Source: Adiantum capillus-veneris
Taxonomy: Eukaryota > Streptophyta > Polypodiopsida > Polypodiales > Pteridaceae
Length of the DNA stretch: 64,000 bases
Assembly (NCBI GenBank): GCA_014529385.2
Contig: CM043953.1
Span: 64,806,372-64,870,371 of the forward strand
Reading direction: 5' to 3'
Positions 56,991-64,000 of the stretch are shown piece after piece. How positions within the stretch are numbered: position 1 is the stretch's first letter; every line of letters starts with the position of its first letter. The notes under the pieces were generated by a model, which worked only from the letters and a program-made list of their open reading frames with translations, had not been told where the DNA came from and ran no database searches. Made by a program: the position numbers and the translations under genes.

Positions 56991-57800
56991 TTACGTATCG
57001 TTAACATCTTCAGAAATCTGAAGGAGCTCGCGTGCTCTTCGAACGCTGCGATTATTGCCTGCATGCCGTTTTTCGAGAGATGAAACATGGTTTCTGGCAA
57101 AGCTAAGGATGTCTTGACGCTGAGCATCGCTGATCTTTGGCATGACGTGCAGTTGAGGCGGATCTTGCGTCTTCAGAATTATGCGAAGCTGCTGAACAAA
57201 GACGTACCTGCCCTTGATTTCTGTCTTTATCTTTCTCCCTCTTGCCCTAGTGCGCTTGCCGCTCTTTTGAGCAATCTGCTCAGCTTCTTCGTCAGAGACA
57301 TCTGTCTCGAATGAATCTCCAGTACAGTAGAGCAAGTGTGCAAGCTCTTTCTGCATGGCCTCTCGTGCTAGCAAGACAAACCGGGATAATGCCATGTCCG
57401 ATGCAGTACAGCCCTCAGGGGCATCTATGGCGAACTTGTCCCTCCTCTTCCTCAACAATATTTTTTTGAAAAAATCTTGTCTTTTCAGAGCGTCTGATAA
57501 GCTAAGCAGGTCTTTAGCATGCAAGGGAACGGCAGGCGCTCCATTGTGCTCAATATTCTTCGGGTTGATGATGCCTTGAGCATAGGCCTCAGCAAGGACA
57601 GCCTTGGTTTGTTTAGAGTCGACAGCAGCAGCAAGAGGACCAAGTCGCTTGTTGAAATCCTTGGTGGTTAGGCCGATGGTAATGATTTCGTGAGTAGTGA
57701 TAGCAGAGAGTTGCAGGAGGGTGGACTGCTGGATCCTCTTCAAATTGGCAAGCTCTGGCTTTTCGCTCATAGAAACGTTCATGTCGACGGGGGAGCTCAT
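56991..57800 (-). CDS. orphan single-exon ORF, 269 residues, function unknown
   Basis: I do not recognise this protein. Start ATG 57800 (MSSPVDMNVSMSE); the next Met is at residue 7. No signal peptide or membrane span is seen. The N-terminal 110 residues look helical (TTKDFNKRLGPLAAAVD; AVLAEAYAQGII), then a KKILLRKRRDKF basic patch, an acidic DVSDEEAEQIAQ stretch followed by KSGKRTRARGRKIK, a likely nuclear localisation signal, and a helical C-terminus with paired basic residues. A TATA-like TTTATATC lies at 57861-57868 on the minus strand, about 60 nt upstream of the start. It is the only long ORF here without transposon motifs, but it sits among repeats and could be a transposon-borne gene. 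Confidence 0.6.
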   Translation of the reverse strand: MSSPVDMNVSMSEKPELANLKRIQQSTLLQLSAITTHEIITIGLTTKDFNKRLGPLAAAVDSKQTKAVLAEAYAQGIINPKNIEHNGAPAVPLHAKDLLSLSDALKRQDFFKKILLRKRRDKFAIDAPEGCTASDMALSRFVLLAREAMQKELAHLLYCTGDSFETDVSDEEAEQIAQKSGKRTRARGRKIKTEIKGRYVFVQQLRIILKTQDPPQLHVMPKISDAQRQDILSFARNHVSSLEKRHAGNNRSVRRARELLQISEDVNDT

Positions 57801-58052
57801 CGGTGAGTTATACGCTGCTCGTGCGGTCGGCTAAATCCCCTTGCTGCTCAACACTACGTAGATATAAACGACCAAGGGCGTGAAATTTGAAATGAGGATG
57901 CTGACCTCTAGATGTCAGGATGGATCGTATCCATGAAGATCCCCCACAGGAGGACGTGTGTGTGTGTGATCTACGTGCGCGTGTACGAGAGAGAGAGTAG
58001 AAAGAGAGAGAGAAGAGACATGGAATTATCCATTTGGTTTCCTACGAAGAGG

Positions 58053-58083
<31 letters not shown>

Positions 58084-58241
58084 TCTTAGGTATGTTTCCC
58101 TTTCCCAAGAGAGCTTGGTCAGTGTGCGTTCATGTGATGTTATGGCTTTTATTGAAGCAAACTAGTGCAAATCAATCAAATGAATGATGAGCAATTCGAC
58201 CTGTCAATGAGACATGATAACCAACTTTGGCGTCCTATGTT
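57801..58241. other. upstream of orphan ORF; GA-rich, no gene
   Basis: Contains GA runs at 57987-58015 and 58056-58083. No supported ORF on either strand. Confidence 0.55.
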
Positions 58242-58261
58242 TAAGAGCCTGGTCGCATGAA

Positions 58262-58572
58262 GCAACTATCCAGCTTTTACAGCAGGGCTAAAACATTACA
58301 AGGGTGGTTGGCAGGAGATCGCATGCATGATTGTCATTCACCGCCATGCTGGTGTTTAAGCAGTATCCAGTTTTTTCAATAGTGAGATTTGCACGCCTAT
58401 TCGTAAGGCGGGAGGCCTGCTCCTCATTAAAATAATATATAAAGGCCACTTTTTGCCTGGACTTCAACATATGCAGTCTACTCCACACACCGTGTAACAA
58501 ATTTCTGGTGCTTTCTGTGTGGGCGTCAAACTCCTTGCAAGCTCTGCAGGTGAATAGTTCACCCCCTTCTCC

Positions 58573-58633
<61 letters not shown>

Positions 58634-58652
58634 ACCGAATAGTTCACCCCCT

Positions 58653-58703
<51 letters not shown>

Positions 58704-58727
58704 CACACACACACACCTACAGAAGCT

Positions 58728-58811
<84 letters not shown>

Positions 58812-58949
58812 CCTGTTTCTCTTTTTTGGTGAAAGCTTTCATTCTCTTCAGCTGGTTTTGTTTTTATGAATCTTTAGAGATCTACAATATATTATGGCTT
58901 TGAAAATCTGTATTTAACTCTAATTGCAATGTTTACAAGTGCTTGCAGA
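58262..58949. other. Harbinger left non-coding region with compound microsatellite array
   Basis: Three successive (CT)n(CA)n blocks (about 58571-58634, 58658-58716, 58729-58808); the first two are each headed by GAATAGTTCACCCCCTTCTC or its start. The rest up to the ORF1 start is without supported coding. Confidence 0.85.
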
Positions 58950-60339
58950 TGGAAAATTTCACTCCAGACCTTAACACGGAGTGGTGTGAAGATGATGAAA
59001 CCGTGCTGTGTAGCCAATATTCTCCAACTTGGGGTGTTCAAAGCTTGTCTTTTTTGGAGCCTGCGGATAAGAATGGGCAGCCCTACTTCTCACAGGGTGA
59101 TCTCGAGCAGTTTCCAAAGACTCCTTGCTCTCAATTGCAGCATTGCTTCTCTCAAGTGGATCTCATGCAATCGCCCAAGACTCCGTACACGCTAAATAAG
59201 GCTGCGACAACTACACGGACTCCTTTGGCAAACATTGTTAATGTGACTCCACCTCAAATGGCGCAAGTAAAGGGCAAGTTGAAGGCTCGAAGAGGAAAGA
59301 GAGCAATAGAAACTACATCTCAGCCTACACCACCCATCGTTAAAAATTCCCCAAATATTCCAGAGTTGAATTACCAGCCAATGCCTACAAACATTCCCAA
59401 AGAGGTGATTGGTGAAGCTCAATGCAATGGAGGAAAGCCCATCCAAAGCTAGGAACATGTTTTATGCATCAGGCAATTGGACAATTAAAGAAACTGCTAC
59501 TTTATTGGATGCACGCACCAAGCTATTTGAAGACATGAGAGATGGTAATTTGAATGTCATTTTCAAAAAAGGAGATGAACGATGGGATTTTATTTCAAAA
59601 TATTGTGTCCAACGAGGAGTGCTTCGTTCCGCCGATCAATGTCTCTTTCGTTGGGATAGAATTTTAGCTTTATTCAAGAAGGTGCACGACTATGAACGAC
59701 ATATCCCATTTGGTTGTGATAGCTATTGGAAATTGTCCGCAAACCAACGAGAAGAAATGAAGCTCCCACGAACCTTTTCAGAGGAGTTATACACTACTAT
59801 GCTTGATCGTGTCGGGAAAGAGAGGCAACTCAACCCTGATGACATTGTCTATGATACTATGAAGGATAACTTGGGTGAGTTTCTTTTTCTTAACTTGGCT
59901 AGGTGTGGATTTTCTTGTTGCTACCATTGCTTATTGTTCACTATGTTTCATTAATGTTATGCATGTCGTGTCTCTATATGTAGGAGATTCCTTTGCATCA
60001 CCCAATAAAGCTTGTGGTTTAAACAAGAAAGAAGACAAAGCTTTCATGGAGGAGGAGTCCTTATCTGGAAAAAAGCGCAAGAGAGGCGACAAGATGACGG
60101 TGTTGAAGAAAGAACTTGAGAGCACAACTAAGCAGCTGATTTCATTCATGGATAATGTAGACGCAAGAAGATCAAAGCATGATGATGAGGTCATCGAGCT
60201 CACGAAGGCTGAGTTTGAGGAGGTAGTGACACTCAATAGGAAATGCTTGGCATTAGAGGAGGAGTCAAATGAAGCACTTAAACAAATTGCGGATGCATTT
60301 AAGTGTTTTGCAGTGCATGCATCAAAGCACAGCTTCTAA
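58950..60339 (+). CDS. Harbinger ORF1, trihelix/Myb-like DNA-binding protein
   Basis: Start ATG 58950 (MENFTPDLNTEWCEDD) follows a TTGCAG acceptor-like site. The first part is Q/P/T-rich with two FSQxDLxQxPKTP-type repeats. Near 59430-59450 the frame must change by one base, or a tiny intron be removed, to enter SGNWTIKETATLLDARTKLF, a trihelix domain with spaced tryptophans (W..D, FRWDRI, SYWKL). A GT..AG intron (59875-59982) joins DNLG to DSFASPNK in frame. The C-terminus has a KKRKRGDK nuclear signal and a coiled coil. In this superfamily ORF1 is needed with the transposase for transposition. Confidence 0.8.
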
Positions 60340-61549
60340 AAAATTCCCTAAATATTATCATATTTTGAGTGGCCAGCATGGTATTTAGTCTTATACTAAA
60401 CTCAAGAAATGTGTACTGGATTGTTAGAAAATTTTGGTGTTTGAGACATGGCTTTTTGAGCAGCAAAAGCTAAATTTTGTACGCCTATTGGGATGATATT
60501 TTGTGTTATCTCCAACCTTCGATGTGTATGCCAATTATCTCGTTGATAATGTAATGGAAACTTATTTTTTGCTCGCCAATTTCAAGTGATGTAAATATTG
60601 TCGGTCTCCTCCTGATGCGTATAATAATTTTTTTGCTGCTCTTTTGTGGATATCTGAGATAGTACATCATTAATTTTCTGAGAAGCAAGCCTCACTGAGT
60701 GCAATCTCTCCATTTTTTACTTGAAATTATTACAACCAATCTCTGTTTTGCTTGAAATGATTACAGCCAATCTGTGTTTTTCTTGAAATGCAGGACTTCA
60801 TTAAATTTACACAAACTTGGGAAAGGGTACGTGTTATATTTTCCAATGTTGGTGTAATAAGTTTTTTTTTAATTCTTGCATTTCTCACACCTTGTGGTCC
60901 TGGAATGCTCAATTCAAGAATATGTGCAGCCCAGATCGACACTTGTAAAATTGAATATATGTGTAAAATTTTTCTTGCTAGCTCTGACTTAAAAACAAAA
61001 GAGCAGGAAAGCAACATAGCAATATACTGGCTGAGAATTGCCCATTCTACGTACCAACAAAGCTTGCAATAGCAACCCACCAGCCTCCTGGAAATACGGT
61101 GCCCCCATCTTTTGAGTAAAGATCCTACAACTCTTACTTGAGAGAAATCAGCCCTTCTACATGAAAGCCAATATAGACAGAGTATCGAGCATTTCATTGC
61201 CAAGGAAACCAAATTCTTGCCAAGAAAACTGTTGTTATACTCCACACCTACCACATGAGGAACAAATTTCCCAGTTTATCTGAGCACTAACAATGGCTTA
61301 TACTCGCCATATCACACCATATCACCATGAAAAGAGTGGCATCAAAAATACAGAGCTGATAACTCATGAGACTACTCCGTATAGCTGATATTTAATTGCA
61401 TACTTTGAGACGCATAAATATGGTGTCATGCTCGGACCAGCCCGTCGTAACAAATTAAACTGAAGACAAAATGCAAACAAAATGAGAATGCTTGGTGCAG
61501 TACCAACAAGCTTAGCATAACCAACGATGAACATTCCAATTGTGCACCT
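60340..61549. other. Harbinger intergenic region between convergent genes
   Basis: AT-rich; contains a direct repeat ACAGCCAATCTGTGTTTTTC / ACAACCAATCTCTGTTTTGC near 60730-60785 (each with CTTGAAATKATTACA-like upstream). No supported ORF. Confidence 0.6.
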
Positions 61550-62605
61550 TTACAAGGGGTGAATAAATTTTTCCAATGAGTCTCGCATAGCCTCAGCATC
61601 TGATGTCAATTCTTCATTGATGATGTCATTGTGATTCTCGACACTTGATGTAGGCTGCTCTATGTCCTCCCCACAATCCAAACACATATTATGAAGCATG
61701 CAACATACAATAATAGCTCTTGCCAGGTGGTGTGGATATGGTTTCATCACTTTGCCATGCAGGTATCTCCACTTCATTTTAAGCCAGCCAAAGGCACGTT
61801 CTACCACAATTCTTGTAGATGAAAGCTTATAGTTGAAAAGCTTCTCAGTCGGAGTAGAGGGTGTCCTATAAGGCCTCATAAGCCATGGAAGTAAGGGATA
61901 CCCGCCATTTGCAACGATGTACTCTCTAATGGAGAAAACACCACTCACATACTTTGGCCCATTCAAAATCACACCGCTGTTTGCGCAAGAATAGAATGCT
62001 GAATTTTGAAGCAACCTAGAGTCATTGACAGAACCTGGAAAACCAGCAAAAACATCCATGAACCGCATCTCACTATCCACTACACATTGGACCAACATGG
62101 AATAGTTCTTGTTACGATCATACCAATCCAAGGCCAACTCACCTTGTGGCTTCTCCATGACAATGTGTGTAGCATCCATAGCCCCACACACATTTGGTAA
62201 ACCTTGCTTAGCAAAAAATCCTGCCTTGATGTTATTGATAAGAGACAAGTTGTTAGGCCAAGCTATAAACTTGCGTTGATGAACCAGCAATGCAATGATA
62301 AAGTTGTTTATAGTCTCCACAACTGTTGACTTTCCAACACCAAACAATTCACTAATGGCCATGGTTGAAGTACCTATTGCCAAACGGAATACCCCTGTGG
62401 TCACTTGCTTCTCGACAGAAAGAACTCTGCCTTTTATACTTGCAAATGATGCCGGTATATTTTTGTGTTGCAATTGATCCTTAGGGAGATCCACCAGCTT
62501 TTGAAAGAGTGATAATGGCAACCTAAAGATACTCTTAAACCTTTTCTCATCAGCCCGAACAAAACCGACGTAATAATTCCACCACTTAAGTGTGCGGGGT
62601 TTCAC
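61550..62605 (-). CDS. Harbinger transposase (HARBI1/DDE_Tnp_4 type)
   Basis: 351 residues from ATG 62605, one open frame. N-terminal helix-turn-helix (about 70-105: SELFGVGKSTVVETINNF). Catalytic core: D144 in GAMDATHI, the Asp in FMDVFAGFPGSVNDSR (about 184-195), and E269 in VERAFGWLKMKWR, so the DDE triad is intact. ICCMLHNMCLD near 305-315 is the usual C-terminal block. Cuts the element ends and inserts them at TWA sites. The family usually has an additional N-terminal part; here it lies in the same frame at 62627-62957 beyond one in-frame TGA, so the start at 62605 may be a shortened protein. Confidence 0.92.
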   Translation of the reverse strand: MKPRTLKWWNYYVGFVRADEKRFKSIFRLPLSLFQKLVDLPKDQLQHKNIPASFASIKGRVLSVEKQVTTGVFRLAIGTSTMAISELFGVGKSTVVETINNFIIALLVHQRKFIAWPNNLSLINNIKAGFFAKQGLPNVCGAMDATHIVMEKPQGELALDWYDRNKNYSMLVQCVVDSEMRFMDVFAGFPGSVNDSRLLQNSAFYSCANSGVILNGPKYVSGVFSIREYIVANGGYPLLPWLMRPYRTPSTPTEKLFNYKLSSTRIVVERAFGWLKMKWRYLHGKVMKPYPHHLARAIIVCCMLHNMCLDCGEDIEQPTSSVENHNDIINEELTSDAEAMRDSLEKFIHPL

Positions 62606-62626
62606 ATACCACTCTGAAATTGCATG

Positions 62627-62957
62627 TCATGCAATGAAGGACTCTAAACAGAAGTGCTCAATATACATTTGCAACAAAGCAATGAAGACATTACAATCTC
62701 TGTTCCGTGTGCAGGCCAACCTTCTGCGACCATTAAAAAGTAGCAATTGCTGAGTCTCAAGACGATTTCTTGCTTGCTGCCTTTGCCGAAGCAACAATAA
62801 AAGCATGGAGATTAAACCGCACATGATCGTAAAGAGCACTTGCCGATGCGATGAGGCCATGCTTGACAAGATCAACAATCACACATATACCCCAACATAA
62901 CTCACAAATCAAAACAATTTGATGCCAATGGTGAATTCCAACTACTGCCTTAAACAA
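62627..62957 (-). pseudogene. Harbinger transposase N-terminal extension, cut off by a stop
   Basis: Frame 62878-62627 is in phase with the transposase and separated from it by one TGA (62627-62629). It holds RRLACTRNRDC and LESFIA, after which HAISEWYVKPRTLKW follows in the transposase frame, the normal start region of plant PIF-like transposases. The stop may be a mutation (CGA to TGA is one option). The interval upstream to 63590 has no supported ORF. Confidence 0.6.
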
Positions 62958-63589
62958 CCCAAACCCAACGTTCCAAAGAAAATCACCAACATAGCACTTA
63001 TCATAACAATCTCAGCATGCACATTCCTTCATCCGTTGTTGTTAGTAGGCACATCCAATAATCAAAGCATGTCAACTGCTAGACATTATCTTGTAGCACA
63101 CCCAGCAAGGAGATACAGCATAACAATGTTCACGAAAAAATCCTCAGCATGCAATACCTCATCACACTCAAAGAGGAGATACATTGTTATGTGCTAGCTG
63201 ACAATTCCTTTGCACACATTGCCTTGCAACACACCCACTAGTGAGAGGCATCATCGCAACAACACCAACAAAAGCATTATGCGCTTCTACATCAAGTTTA
63301 CATACGGTCCACAAAAATCTTGACGAAAGTATGCATGCCACACTTCCATACCACCAAAATGTTAAGCATACTGCAAGCTTTGGCATACACCCTCTACCGC
63401 ATGCATAAGATTCTCACTGCATGACAAATTGCACTACGCATAAGATTCCCAAATTATGGCAGCTTTGCTTGCAATCTTTTGCATTTCAAAGGCAAAGATA
63501 CATCCCCAAGGAGGTAAGAGACCTGCTTTGATTTTCTTGCCACGATCTGCCAATAGGAGAAGAGGGGGAGCAAGGGTGGGAGCTGTTTT

Positions 63590-63785
63590 ACTGCCAGTAG
63601 AGAGGAGCTACAGGGCTCAACATTGTTTCACCTACAATAGAGAGGAGCAAGCACGATGCTCTTTCACCTGCGAGAGAGAAGCAACCTCCTTCACCTGTGG
63701 CAGAGAGGAGCGAGCACGTGCGAGCCCAATCCTCTTTCTCCTATTGTTTCACCTGCGGTGCGGCAGAGTGGAGCGAGCTCGAAAC
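63590..63785. repeat. imperfect subterminal repeats of Harbinger right end
   Basis: About five units of 30-55 bp with TTTCACCTGCG and AGAGAGGAGCGAGCAC as common words. They lie 130-320 bp from the right inverted end, upstream of the transposase on its strand. Confidence 0.65.
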
Positions 63786-64000
63786 TTAATTTTAAATAAA
63801 GTGGGTGCGCTGGATGGTTCATGCGTCCGTCGGTGAGTTTGGCAGCGCTTTGTTTTTGGACTGCGCGTCCAGCTCAGCTGGTTGGCCGTCCATCGGGTTC
63901 ATGCGACCAGGCTCTAAGTCCATGTGTACATTTACTCTCCACATGTGGAGTAAATCCCAAAACTAGTGTTGTCTAATTGCTATAATTGAAAGAGGCTTTC

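Larger units (their letters stand above)
58245..63914. mobile_element. complete PIF/Harbinger DNA transposon
   Basis: 17-bp perfect inverted ends GAGCCTGGTCGCATGAA (58245-58261 and 63898-63914) and target duplication TAA (58242-58244, 63915-63917), the TWA target of PIF/Harbinger elements. 5,670 bp with both expected genes: a trihelix/Myb-like ORF1 on plus (58950-60339) and a DDE transposase on minus (61550-62957), convergent. The transposase core is open; ORF1 has one probable frameshift. Confidence 0.95.

Noticed and set aside
58288-58807. Minus-strand ORFs with VCVC and ERER repeats
   Set aside because: Microsatellite translation within the Harbinger leader.

Overview
The window is nuclear DNA of a land plant with a large, transposon-rich genome. 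The evidence is the set of plant element types (Ty3/gypsy and Ty1/copia elements with plant-type primer-binding sites, a TNP2-type CACTA element, a PIF/Harbinger element with a trihelix/Myb partner gene), long (GA)n/(CA)n microsatellites and many splice sites with GT..AG borders. I cannot name the species. I see no rRNA, tRNA, CRISPR array or operon. Only one long ORF (56991-57800, minus) lacks any transposon signature.

Layout, left to right. (1) 1-5572: a Ty3/gypsy element on the minus strand, cut by the window edge, with its 5' LTR at 3994-5572. It sits inside the left LTR of (2), a gag-only plus-strand LTR element (5573-10582; 3' LTR 8614-10582). Both LTRs of element 2 carry two overlapping small ORFs whose products resemble each other and whose divergence is mostly synonymous. 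(3) 10583-11150: a LINE reverse-transcriptase fragment with a 110-bp tandem duplication. (4) 11311-12413: a tandem duplication built around long (GA)n tracts. (5) 12690-14247: a CACTA second-gene remnant; a relative lies at 53395-55164.

(6) 14831-37324: a small non-coding copia element (LTRs 14831-15114 and 37042-37324) split by (7) a 20.75-kb minus-strand Ty3/gypsy element at 16174-36925 with matching 5-bp target duplications (TATGG). In transcription order the giant element has: 5' LTR, Asp-tRNA-type primer site, long leader (itself invaded by a 1.3-kb inverted-repeat element at 33831-35161), gag-protease, RT-RNase H-integrase, a second protease-like domain after the integrase, a low-complexity ORF, a non-coding stretch with an internal copy of the polypurine tract, a long coiled-coil 3' ORF, the terminal polypurine tract and the 3' LTR. 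An 18-bp palindrome recurs in its two non-coding stretches. (8) 37800-38082: a solo LTR of the small copia family.

(9) 38915-52042: a CACTA transposon with 12-bp inverted termini and a CTA target duplication. Its transposase genes run on the minus strand and are interrupted by (10) a young copia element (43981-49157; LTRs 226/227 identical; target duplication TATGT). (11) 53395-55164: the second CACTA remnant. (12) 55165-58244: mostly repeats, plus the orphan ORF. (13) 58245-63914: a complete PIF/Harbinger element (17-bp inverted termini, TAA target duplication) with a trihelix ORF on plus and a DDE transposase on minus.

The genes do not form a host pathway. They are gene sets of separate mobile elements, and most are broken by stops or frameshifts. 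The best preserved are the copia polyprotein (one frameshift) and the Harbinger transposase (complete DDE core). The nesting gives a relative order: small copia element before giant gypsy before its inverted-repeat insert; LINE before gag-only element before left gypsy; CACTA before young copia.
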